The position numbers were made by a program, and so were the translations under genes. Below are positions 36,902 to 44,058 of a stretch of 64,000 bases of DNA, one piece after another. How positions within the stretch are numbered: position 1 is the first letter of the stretch; the number at the start of each line of letters is the position of its first letter. Below the pieces are notes generated by a model that ran no database searches, was not told the origin of the DNA, and saw nothing but the letters and a program-made list of their open reading frames with translations. The stretch is from the NCBI RefSeq assembly GCF_000337815.1, contig NZ_AOLN01000013.1, positions 248,001-312,000 of the forward strand. Reading direction: 5' to 3'. The DNA is from Haloferax mucosum ATCC BAA-1512. GTDB lineage: Archaea > Halobacteriota > Halobacteria > Halobacteriales > Haloferacaceae.

Positions 36902-37513
36902 ATGCGCAGACGAACGCTTCTGAGTGCGTTCTCGGCGTCGGTCGCCGGACTCGCCGGGTGTACGTCTCCGGGCGGGACCGAACCCATGACAGACGAACGC
37001 GAGACGACAGAGACCACGTCTGACCCCGACGAGCCGACGACTGCCGGTGAACCATCCACAAGCACGACAACCGACGGCCGAGCCAGCGATGGTGACGGCG
37101 GCGACCGCGACACCGCTACCACCGACGGCGACACTGTGGGCACCGACCTCGACCGCCGCGAAGCCAACGTGATGGCTGTCGAATTCGAGCAACCGGGGAG
37201 CGACCACCGTTTTTCGGTGACGCTCTATCACGACGATGCCGGCGAAGACGGCTATGCGAACTGGTGGGTCATCGAGGCGCTCGACGGGAGCGAACTCGGG
37301 CGTCGGAAACTCCTCCACGCTCACGGAACACAAGAGTTCACGCGCTCTGAGACCATCACGATTCCCGAGGGGACGGCCTGCGTCGTCGTTCGCGGACACG
37401 ACCAGACTCACGGGTACGGCGGGCGCGCGATGCTCGTGAATCTGGACACGGGTGCGACGCGGACGGTCAACCAAGGGGCTGAGCCGCGGTCGTTCGCGGA
37501 CGCCGACTGCTGA
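36902..37513 (+). CDS. Tat-exported lipoprotein of unknown function
   Basis: From ATG 36902 this is a 203-residue protein with an RR-type Tat signal (MRRRTLLSAF) and a lipobox LAGC at residues 17-20. It would be exported folded and attached to the outer face of the membrane. A Thr/Asp/Ser-rich linker (residues 25-78), typical of haloarchaeal surface lipoproteins, leads to a beta-rich domain with SVTLYHDDAGEDGYANWWVIEALDG near 102-127. Three Cys remain in the mature protein, counting the lipid-anchored one and a C-terminal DC. No enzymatic motif is seen. Confidence 0.85.
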   Translation: MRRRTLLSAFSASVAGLAGCTSPGGTEPMTDERETTETTSDPDEPTTAGEPSTSTTTDGRASDGDGGDRDTATTDGDTVGTDLDRREANVMAVEFEQPGSDHRFSVTLYHDDAGEDGYANWWVIEALDGSELGRRKLLHAHGTQEFTRSETITIPEGTACVVVRGHDQTHGYGGRAMLVNLDTGATRTVNQGAEPRSFADADC

Positions 37514-37598
37514 AGACGTGGTCGACAGCGCCGCACCGACCGGCGAACCTGAATCGCGTGCAACACTATTACTCGTCGGTCCGTAGGGGCGGAACGCT

Positions 37599-37898
37599 AT
37601 GGCACCGATTCGTCGTCTCGTCCTCGACGTGTTGAAACCGCACTCGCCGTCAACGGTAAAATTCGCCCGCAACGTCGCCGACGCGTCGGGCGTCGTGGGA
37701 GTGAACGCGATACTGCTCGAAACGGACCGCGAGGTACAGAACATCCGACTCGTCACCGAAGGAGAGGCTATCGACGCCGACGAGGTCGAACGTCGAATCA
37801 GCGACCTCGGTGGAACCGTCCATTCTATCGACGAAGTCGTCGCCGGTGAACAGACAGTCGAACCGCGCGACCAACCGCAAGACTGGTTGCCACCGTGA
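37599..37898 (+). CDS. DUF211 family protein
   Basis: This 99-residue archaeal protein has a ferredoxin-like pattern: MAPIRRLVLDVLKPHSPSTV, the alternating strand GVVGVNAILLETDREV, and VERRISDLGGTVHSIDEVVAG. DUF211 proteins are small structural-genomics targets without proven function; metal or nucleotide binding has been suggested. Its TGA is shared with the GTG start of the next gene (GTGA), so the two are translationally coupled, which ties DUF211 to the VIT1/CCC1-like transporter. Confidence 0.92.
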   Translation: MAPIRRLVLDVLKPHSPSTVKFARNVADASGVVGVNAILLETDREVQNIRLVTEGEAIDADEVERRISDLGGTVHSIDEVVAGEQTVEPRDQPQDWLPP

Positions 37899-38470
37899 CG
37901 CCGCGGCAACTCGCCGAACTCGTCGGAAACGAGCAGGTTCGCGCCATCTCCCGGCGGTACTTCGTCTCGAACGGGTTCGACGGGGCGCTGACGTGTATCG
38001 GACTCGTCATCGGCGCGTTTCTCACCGGTATCACCGACGGCATGACGGTCGTCGAAATCGGTGTCGGTGCCGCCGTCGGTCTCACGACCTCCGGCGTCTG
38101 GAGCGTCTGGGAGATAGAGCGCGCCGAAAAACGAGCCGAACTGGCACGCATCGAAGACGCCATGCTGGCCGACCTCGACGGAACCGCAGTCGAGCGCCAA
38201 AAGGTAGCCGCGCGGGGTATCAACGCCGCCGCGAGCGGTCTCGGGCCGCTCGTCGGTATCGTCATCCCGCTCCTTCCGTTTCTTGCGGTCGGGCCAGGTC
38301 TGTCGATGACGACCGCGACACTCACGTCCGTCTTCCTCGGGACGGCGATTCTCTTTTCGTTCGGCGCGTACATGGGGTCGATATCCAATCAGCGATGGTA
38401 CGTCGCCGGCGTCCGAATGGCACTCGCGGGTGTTGCAGTCGCCATCGTGAATCTGCTCTTCGGTGGCTGA
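37895..38470 (+). CDS. VIT1/CCC1-like membrane protein
   Basis: The 191-residue protein has two N-terminal helices around NGFDGALTCIGLVIGAFLTGI and MTVVEIGVGAAVGLTTSGVW. A cytoplasmic helical segment rich in Arg/Glu follows (EIERAEKRAELARIEDAM). Three more helices close the chain, including GPLVGIVIPLLPFLAV and MALAGVAVAIVNLLF. This matches the VIT1/CCC1 Fe/Mn transporter fold, shorter than plant VIT1 and with few acidic ligands in the membrane half. The start is GTG inside the DUF211 stop codon. Metal efflux or storage is inferred from family only. Confidence 0.78.
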   Translation: MTPRQLAELVGNEQVRAISRRYFVSNGFDGALTCIGLVIGAFLTGITDGMTVVEIGVGAAVGLTTSGVWSVWEIERAEKRAELARIEDAMLADLDGTAVERQKVAARGINAAASGLGPLVGIVIPLLPFLAVGPGLSMTTATLTSVFLGTAILFSFGAYMGSISNQRWYVAGVRMALAGVAVAIVNLLFGG

Positions 38471-38574
38471 GTTGCGATTGGATACGCATGTATGTGAATA
38501 TTTGCTCCATTTTGAAACCGAGAATACGCACGATTCCGAATCTTTGAAATGGACGGGGACCCCTGTTTGACCCA

Positions 38575-39468
38575 ATGACGACCATCATCGACGGCAACGC
38601 CGTCGCCGAGGAGATTCGGGCCGACCTTGCCGACGCCATCGACGCACTCGACGAGGCCGGCGTCAAGCCTGGTCTCGCAACCGTGTTGATGAGCGACGAC
38701 CCCGCGAGCGAGACCTACGTCTCGATGAAACAGCGCGATTGCGAGGAAGTCGGTATCGAGGCGTTCGACTACGAACTCGACCCCGAAACGCCCGCCGACG
38801 AACTGTACTCGCTCGTCGACGACCTGAACGCGGACGACGACGTCCACGGTATCCTCGTCCAGATGCCCGTTCCAGACCACGTTGACGACCGGACGGTGCT
38901 CCGCCGTATCGACCCCGCAAAAGACGTAGATGGCTTCCACCCGGAGAACGTCGGCCGCCTCGTCGCGGGCGACGCTCGCTTCAAACCCTGTACGCCTCAC
39001 GGCGTTCAGAAACTCCTCGAAGCGACCGACGTGGAAACCGAGGGCGCGGACGTCGTCGTCGTCGGTCGGTCCGATATCGTCGGCAAGCCGATGGCGAACC
39101 TCCTCATCCAGAAGGCCGCAGGCGGCAACGCCACGGTCACAGTCTGTCACTCGCGGACCGAAGACCTCGCCGCCAAGACCCGCGAAGCCGACATCGTCGT
39201 CGCCGCCGCGGGCGTTCCCGAACTCGTCACTGGCGACATGCTCTCGGAGGGCGTCGTCGTCATCGACGTGGGCGTCAACCGCATCGATGCGGACAACGAG
39301 AAGGGCTACGAACTCGTCGGCGACGTGGACTTCGACTCCGCGAAAGAGAAGGCGAGCGCCATCACGCCCGTTCCCGGCGGCGTCGGCCCGATGACGCGCG
39401 CGATGCTCCTCTGGAACACGGTGAAAGCCGCCGCCGAGTCCGAAGACATCGACGTAGACCTCCCGTAA
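38575..39468 (+). CDS. folD: Bifunctional methylenetetrahydrofolate dehydrogenase / methenyl cyclohydrolase
   Basis: FolD oxidises 5,10-methylene-H4folate and hydrolyses the methenyl form to 10-formyl-H4folate. The 297-residue protein shows SETYVSMKQRDCEEVGI with the catalytic Lys near residue 47. The folate site is QMPVPDHVD then VDGFHPENVGRL near 100-125, and the NAD(P) site is VVVGRSDIVGKPMANLL near 160. The signature PVPGGVGPMTRAMLL lies near 263. Haloarchaea use folate rather than methanopterin for one-carbon units, which fits glyA and folD being close. The following NUDIX gene starts 15 bp downstream. Confidence 0.97.
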   Translation: MTTIIDGNAVAEEIRADLADAIDALDEAGVKPGLATVLMSDDPASETYVSMKQRDCEEVGIEAFDYELDPETPADELYSLVDDLNADDDVHGILVQMPVPDHVDDRTVLRRIDPAKDVDGFHPENVGRLVAGDARFKPCTPHGVQKLLEATDVETEGADVVVVGRSDIVGKPMANLLIQKAAGGNATVTVCHSRTEDLAAKTREADIVVAAAGVPELVTGDMLSEGVVVIDVGVNRIDADNEKGYELVGDVDFDSAKEKASAITPVPGGVGPMTRAMLLWNTVKAAAESEDIDVDLP

Positions 39469-39483
39469 TCGAGGACCGACGCG

Positions 39484-39990
39484 ATGGACGCGCTCTCGAC
39501 GGCCGGGATTGACGGGGAGGTGGCCCGGGACGAAGACGGCGTCATCAGACGCCGAAACAGCCACGACCTCGACGCCGAGTCGTTCGAGCGCGCCCGCACT
39601 CGCATCCGCGACGGACTCGACTGGGGCGTCGGCGCACTCTGCGAGCGGGACGGGGCGGTCCTTCTCGTCAGACAGGACGAGCAGTGGCTCCTCCCGGGTG
39701 GCGGCGTCGAACCCGGCGAGACGAAGCGCGAAGCGCTGGTCCGTGAACTCGACGAGGAGACGGGGCTTGACGCCGCGGTCGGGGCGCTCCGCGTCGTCAC
39801 AGCACAGACGTTCCGCCACGGTGGCGAGGCGGTCGCGTTTCAGTTCGCTATCTACGAGGCCACCGTCGAAGGCGACCTCACCGCCGACCCCGGACTCGAA
39901 GACGAGTCGATAACCGAGGTCTCGTGGTTCGAGACACTTCCCGAAGACACGCTCGACCGGCCGCTACTTCAGTTCCTTCGCGGGTGCTGA
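39484..39990 (+). CDS. NUDIX hydrolase
   Basis: The 168-residue protein contains a complete NUDIX box, GGGVEPGETKREALVREL then DEETGL, near residues 77-100. It cleaves a nucleoside diphosphate linked to another moiety, using Mg bound by REL.EE. The ~45-residue N-terminal lead (ending SFERARTRIRDGLDWGVGALC) is longer than in MutT. It starts 15 bp after folD and is probably cotranscribed with it. The substrate is unknown; sanitising an oxidised nucleotide or a folate precursor are both possible. Confidence 0.92.
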   Translation: MDALSTAGIDGEVARDEDGVIRRRNSHDLDAESFERARTRIRDGLDWGVGALCERDGAVLLVRQDEQWLLPGGGVEPGETKREALVRELDEETGLDAAVGALRVVTAQTFRHGGEAVAFQFAIYEATVEGDLTADPGLEDESITEVSWFETLPEDTLDRPLLQFLRGC

Positions 39991-40125
39991 GGTCGGCACA
40001 GACCGTCCTAACCGCGCCGAACTGGTCTCGTTCCCTACTTCGGTCCTCTCCCGCCGAATCGGCTCTCGCACCTCAATCGACTTCCCCGCTGAACCGGTTC
40101 TCCGTCCAGAACGGTGTTCATCCTT

Positions 40126-40173
40126 GCTTCGGCTCTCCTTCCAGAACCGCTTTTCGCGTCGCTTCGGCTCTCC
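40126..40173 (+). repeat. Pyrimidine-rich intergenic repeat (13-bp direct repeat)
   Basis: GCTTCGGCTCTCC occurs at 40126-40138 and again at 40161-40173. A near copy (ACTTCGGTCCTCTCC) lies at about 40039. The whole gap 39991-40230 is C/T-rich on the plus strand and holds no gene. It may act as a transcription stop between the folD-NUDIX unit and the convergent minus-strand genes. Confidence 0.4.
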
Positions 40174-40230
40174 CTCACTACCCCATGTTTCCCTCCTTCG
40201 TCTTCGACTGCGCCGGTGCCGCGACCGCAG

Positions 40231-40464
40231 TTATTCGTGCGTCGCCACCAACAGTCGCTCACCGTCGCGGCGGACGCAAAACCGCGCACCGGCGTCCACG
40301 TCGAAGCTATGCGCTTCGCGCTTCGAAATGAGGAGTTGTGAGAAGTCGTCGCCGCAGGCGGGGCAGGCCACGCCATCACGGTTCTCGACGAGCATGGTCT
40401 CGCCGTCGTCGCGGAGCATCTTGACGCGGTGTCGGACCTCGTGGATGTCGAACCCAGCAGTCAT
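40231..40464 (-). CDS. Small CPxCG zinc-binding protein (DUF7385-like)
   Basis: From ATG 40464 this is a 77-residue protein with a helix (FDIHEVRHRVKMLRDDG), a CPACG knuckle in GVACPACGDDFSQLLISK near residues 33-37, and a C-terminal FCVRRDGERLLVATHE. It has two Cys in the knuckle and one more at AGARFCV, so zinc would be bound by fewer than four Cys or with His. Similar small haloarchaeal proteins are annotated near motility genes, but no such genes are here. The family assignment is tentative. Confidence 0.7.
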   Translation of the reverse strand: MTAGFDIHEVRHRVKMLRDDGETMLVENRDGVACPACGDDFSQLLISKREAHSFDVDAGARFCVRRDGERLLVATHE

Positions 40465-40545
40465 CGTCGGCGAACGGTCGTCGGAGGCCAAAAACGTTCT
40501 GTGACTCGAAGCGCCGGGGGTGACTGCCGTGGGCGGCCGGGCGGG

Positions 40546-41256
40546 TCAGAAGAGCGCCGCGAGCCGGTCGTCGGCCAACGCGAGCGCGTCGAGGTCGTCG
40601 TCGGACAGGGCCGCGTAGATGTCACGGGTCGCGTTGACGAGGGTTTCCGACTCCGAAAGCGAAATCGCACCGTCAAGCGCCTCGACTCGCTTGAGGTGGT
40701 TCGAGAGCGTTTCGAGCGTCGTTCGCGCGTTCGGGTCCGGATTGTCGTCGAGCCACGTCGAAAGGTCGCGCCGGTAGGCGTCGATTGCCTCGGCGTAGGC
40801 GAGGCCGCGGGCGTCAGTCAGCGAATCGGGCACCTCTCCGGGAGCGGGGCGGTCGCCCTCGTCGGCACCGCGGAGCAACCCGAGGACGTAGAGTTGTTCG
40901 TCGTCGCTGGGGCGGTTCGACCGCGCGACGACATCCACCGCGTGGAGGAGTTCGTGAGCCGCAAGCGACGTGTCGTCGAGCGGGAGGAGTTCGCCGCCTT
41001 GGATGTAGCCGACCTTGCGAATGTAGTCTCTGAGGTCGGATTTCAACGCCGGAGCGGCATCCCGAATCGTCCCGTCGCCGACGGCCGACCGATGACTCGA
41101 AAGGTCGAGTTCGGCCTGCATGGCGGTGTGCCGCGCTCTGTCGCCCACGCCGACGCTCCGCAGACTCCCGCAGTGGGGACACGATATGCTCCCCGTCTCG
41201 TAGTACGACCACTGCCGACCGCACTCCTTGCACTCGCGCTCGCCGCGTATCTCCAT
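40546..41256 (-). CDS. Zinc-ribbon protein with helical C-terminal domain (DUF7117-like)
   Basis: From ATG 41256 this is a 236-residue acidic protein. It begins with a four-Cys ribbon: CKECGRQWSYYETGSISCPHCGS (C8, C11, C25 and C28 by count), as in TFIIB or rubredoxin-like ribbons. The rest is helical, with LAAHELLHAVDVVAR near 108 and LSTWLDDNPDPNARTTLETL. AHELLHAVD looks somewhat like a metal-binding HE..H segment (His-Glu-x-x-His), but there is no further protease motif. Its 3' end is 81 bp before the start of the zinc-knuckle gene. The function is unknown. Confidence 0.75.
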   Translation of the reverse strand: MEIRGERECKECGRQWSYYETGSISCPHCGSLRSVGVGDRARHTAMQAELDLSSHRSAVGDGTIRDAAPALKSDLRDYIRKVGYIQGGELLPLDDTSLAAHELLHAVDVVARSNRPSDDEQLYVLGLLRGADEGDRPAPGEVPDSLTDARGLAYAEAIDAYRRDLSTWLDDNPDPNARTTLETLSNHLKRVEALDGAISLSESETLVNATRDIYAALSDDDLDALALADDRLAALF

Positions 41257-41386
41257 AGGTGTGGGTTCGCTCCGCCCGCGCAAAAACGCGGCGACGCGCG
41301 GTGGGTCGAGAGGTGAGGGGCAGAAACCATTCGCGCACCGACACGAATGTCCGGGCTACATACGTCCGGCGTCCCAGTGGCGACGT

Positions 41387-41533
41387 ATGCGCAGTGAATC
41401 GGAGGTCCGAGAGCAGTACGAGTTCCTGAAAGAGGAACTCGAATCCGAAGAGATGCGACACGAAGGCGTTCGGAAACTCATGACTCACTACAGACGAGCG
41501 CTCGGTTGGGTGCTCGAAGAAGAACACATGTGA
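41387..41533 (+). CDS. 48-residue conserved-looking helical protein
   Basis: ATG 41387 opens a 48-residue, highly charged protein made of two helices, SEVREQYEFLKEELESEEM and HEGVRKLMTHYRRALGWVLEEE. The composition is typical for haloarchaeal microproteins and the amphipathic pattern suggests oligomerisation. It is divergent from the zinc-ribbon gene. No longer start is credible because the upstream frame is antisense to that gene's promoter. I do not recognise a family. Confidence 0.6.
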   Translation: MRSESEVREQYEFLKEELESEEMRHEGVRKLMTHYRRALGWVLEEEHM

Positions 41534-41649
41534 TCGGAAAGCGGGTGACTAGACGGAGCTGTAGATTTCGAACGCGAAGAATTCGAGCGACAGCACATCA
41601 GTAAGCCGTACATTCAATTCTATTGTCAATGGTTGACACTCGTCGTTAT

Positions 41650-41770
41650 CTTTAAGTAAAATCGAACGATAGCTGATAGTGACGCTTCGCTTTGGAGGGC
41701 CGAAGCGTCAGCGGGGACCAATTCAGGGCGGCACGCCGTGCCGGAGATTTCCGGCACGGCCTGCTTTCCT
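41650..41770 (+). ncRNA. Candidate structured RNA with two strong hairpins
   Basis: Between two genes lies a segment with two near-perfect inverted repeats. TGACGCTTCG (41680-41689) pairs with CGAAGCGTCA (41701-41710) around an 11-nt loop. GCCGTGCCGGA (41735-41745) pairs with TCCGGCACGGC (41750-41760) around the tetraloop GATT. A TATA-like TTATCTTTAAGTA at about 41646-41658 precedes the first hairpin by about 25 bp, and the second hairpin is followed by CTGCTTTCCTTCT. No protein frame fits. It could be a small RNA or a double transcription stop. Confidence 0.4.
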
Positions 41771-41820
41771 TCTACGAGGGAGCTACACTTGGAGTTGCGA
41801 TGCCGTCGATTCGATTCGAA

Positions 41821-42061
41821 TCACGGTGTTGGCTCGAATCGTAGTTCGAATGTGATACGAACATCGTCGGTAGACGCATCACCGTCGCGTTCGACGTTCA
41901 CCGCGAGACTCACCGTTCGAGAACGTCGAGTTCGACCGTCCGCCCGTCACCGTGAACTGCAACTCGCCCGTTTCGAGTCGGTCTAGCGCATCGCGGAGAT
42001 ACGCGGCAACACCGGCCCACTGGTCCCGAATTTTAGTTTCGAACAGACGACCAATGCCCAT
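41821..42061 (-). pseudogene. Frameshifted amphi-Trp-like gene
   Basis: ATG 42061 starts MGIGRLFETKIRDQWAGVAAYLRDALDRLETGELQF. This resembles the start of amphi-Trp domain proteins, where a helix ends LADxLExGEL. The frame then goes off into Ser/Arg-rich residues and stops at 41879. The next frames continue with family-like sequence: TVELDVLER in one and VSLAVNVERDGDASTDD then VRITFELRFEPTP in the third, ending at TGA 41823-41821. Two single-base losses within about 50 bp would explain this. A sequencing error or a functional 60-residue form cannot be excluded. Confidence 0.45.
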
Positions 42062-42207
42062 TGATAGCAATACTTGGTTGTGGGGTATAAGTATCACGAG
42101 CCGTCCAGCCGTGAACATATCCGGTAGACGAAACGGTTGTTACTGAAAAATAGTAAATCGAATAACATAATTCGAGGAGCGTTATTCCGGGACTCAAAGC
42201 GTTTTGA

Positions 42208-42223
42208 ACCGGGAATATCCGGT
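42208..42223. promoter_or_regulatory. Palindrome upstream of the PadR gene (possible operator)
   Basis: ACCGG-GAATAT-CCGGT is an inverted repeat with a 6-bp centre, about 55-70 bp before the PadR start. PadR proteins often repress their own gene by binding palindromes there. The match is inferred from sequence and position only. Confidence 0.4.
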
Positions 42224-42277
42224 CCATGCCGACATGTTTATCTGAATTAGACAATAACATACATTTCGAATTTACCG

Positions 42278-42565
42278 ATGTACGACCTGACAGGATTCCA
42301 GCGAGACCTACTGTACGTTATCGCCGGTCTCGAAGAGCCACACGGCCTCGCTATCAAAGAAGAACTCGAAGCGTACTACGAAAAGGAGATTCACCACGGA
42401 CGTCTCTACCCGAACCTCGACACCCTCGTCGAAAAGGGTCTCGTGGACAAGGGCCAGCGCGACCGTCGGACCAACTACTACACGCTCACGCGTCGCGGCC
42501 GCCGCGAAATCAAAGCCCGCGACGAGTGGGAAGCGGAGTACATTCCGGAGGACTTCGAAGCCTGA
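42278..42565 (+). CDS. PadR-family transcriptional regulator
   Basis: This 95-residue regulator is one winged helix: FQRDLLYVIAGLEEPHGLAIKEELE (residues 8-32), HHGRLYPNLDTLVEKGLVDKG (recognition helix) and a wing RRTNYYTLTRRGRREIKARDEW. It is of the short PadR type without the C-terminal coiled coil of PadR-s1 proteins. Small PadRs often control membrane transporters, and an AI-2E-type exporter gene converges on it 5 bp later, but that gene has its own promoter at the far end. A palindrome lies upstream. Confidence 0.92.
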   Translation: MYDLTGFQRDLLYVIAGLEEPHGLAIKEELEAYYEKEIHHGRLYPNLDTLVEKGLVDKGQRDRRTNYYTLTRRGRREIKARDEWEAEYIPEDFEA

Positions 42566-42570
42566 GAGAA

Positions 42571-43872
42571 TTAGCCGTCGAGACCGGTATCAGAGGACGA
42601 ACGGGAGTCTCGACCTGATCTCGTCTCGTCGCGGTCAGTGAACGTGTCGGAGGCCTCGAGGTCGTCATCCGCTGGCCGGTCTGTTCTCTCTTCTCCGTCT
42701 TGTGCGTCTGCCGTCGGTGAGGGCGATGTCTCCTCACCGACCGGTCTGTCGATGAGGTGCACCGGGTCAACCATATACGGACGAATCGGCTTCCCCGCCA
42801 GCAACTCGGGGAGGACGAGTCTGGCGAAGTTCACGATAAGGATGAGAATCATCGGCATGAGGAAGATGCCGTACCATCCAAACATCAGCGGACCAAAGGT
42901 GTAGGCAATCATCACGGCTCCGACGTGGAGGCTCCGACCGGAGACGTACGGTCTGAGCACGAGGTCGGGAATCGTGTCCACGATGACAAACGAGACGGCG
43001 GCAAAGAGGAAGACGAACCACATCCCTGGCGGGTTCGCAACCGCGGCTTCGATTCCCATGTAACCCGTCACGGGGATGTAGACGAGTTTCATCCCGACGA
43101 CGGGAATCAGGCTGGCGACACCGGCGAGTAGGCCGACGAGGGCCGGTGCCGGAATCTCGACCCCAGCGGGGGCGAGCACGTTCAAAAGCGAATAGGCGAT
43201 GACGCCAATCGTCCCGGTGAGCACGGCGTTCAGGATGTTCCCGAAGAAGATGTTGTTGAAGTCGCGGTCAACGGCGCGCACGTACGCTTCGAGGATACCG
43301 TGGTCGTCGCCGAACATCGACCGACTCCAACGGCTGAGCCGGTGGTCGTCGCGGAGGAGGTAGAACGCGAACGCAATCATGACGAAGAGATGAATCGCGC
43401 CGACGCCGAGGAAGGCGAAGGTGTCGGCGGCGATGGTGAGCGAATCGAACACGGAACTGAGCGTTCCCGGTGTCAGAAGCGACTCGAAGTCGTACTCCAA
43501 GAGCGCCTGCGGACTGGCGATGCGTTCGATTAGGTCCGGGTCGATACCGTACGCGGCGAGGTCGAACGCGCCGTTATCGACCGCAATCCGGTCGGCGAAC
43601 TTGACAAACTCCCGGAGCGCAATCGTCGTCGCATAAATGACGAGACCGAGCGCTGGAAGCGCGAGTGCGAACAGTGCCACCGCGGCGGCGAGACTCGGCG
43701 GGTGAACCCGACGGCGGATTCGGCGGTAAATCGGCCGCGTCGCGTAGTAGATAAAGAGACCGAAGACGAACGTCCCGATAAACGAGTAGACGACGTAGGT
43801 GAACGCGCCCGCGAGAACCAAGGCGAGCGTCCACCACATCGCACGGGAACGTCGAATATCACGGAGAGCCAT
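42571..43872 (-). CDS. AI-2E family transporter (PerM-like)
   Basis: The 433-residue membrane protein has about eight helices. Visible are the N-terminal pair MWWTLALVLAGAFTYVVYS and FVFGLFIYYATRPIYRRI. The central family region is RAVDRDFNNIFFGNILNAVLTGTIG near 200, then GLLAGVASLIPVVGMKLVYIPV and FGWYGIFLMPMILILIVNF near 350. A disordered acidic/Thr/Ser tail of about 60 residues follows. Members export AI-2 or act as Na+/H+ antiporters in halophiles, so either role is possible. Start ATG 43872 opens MALRDIRRSRAMWW. Confidence 0.9.
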   Translation of the reverse strand: MALRDIRRSRAMWWTLALVLAGAFTYVVYSFIGTFVFGLFIYYATRPIYRRIRRRVHPPSLAAAVALFALALPALGLVIYATTIALREFVKFADRIAVDNGAFDLAAYGIDPDLIERIASPQALLEYDFESLLTPGTLSSVFDSLTIAADTFAFLGVGAIHLFVMIAFAFYLLRDDHRLSRWSRSMFGDDHGILEAYVRAVDRDFNNIFFGNILNAVLTGTIGVIAYSLLNVLAPAGVEIPAPALVGLLAGVASLIPVVGMKLVYIPVTGYMGIEAAVANPPGMWFVFLFAAVSFVIVDTIPDLVLRPYVSGRSLHVGAVMIAYTFGPLMFGWYGIFLMPMILILIVNFARLVLPELLAGKPIRPYMVDPVHLIDRPVGEETSPSPTADAQDGEERTDRPADDDLEASDTFTDRDETRSGRDSRSSSDTGLDG

Positions 43873-44058
43873 ACAGGACACGAACGGGGAAACGGGAAAA
43901 GACTATCGAGCGTTCGACACGTCCGGATACCTTCCCGTCAGGTTTTGCCGTCGTTGGAGAGGTATCGCCGACGAGACCAGCAGACGAAACCGCGACTTCA
44001 CAGATATTTCACTATTAATAACGAATATCTTAACACATGGGTCTTCGTACCGAGGCGC

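Noticed and set aside
35639..38575. 978-residue minus-strand ORF spanning glyA to the VIT-like gene
   Set aside because: It runs antisense through several well-supported genes and has no family features.
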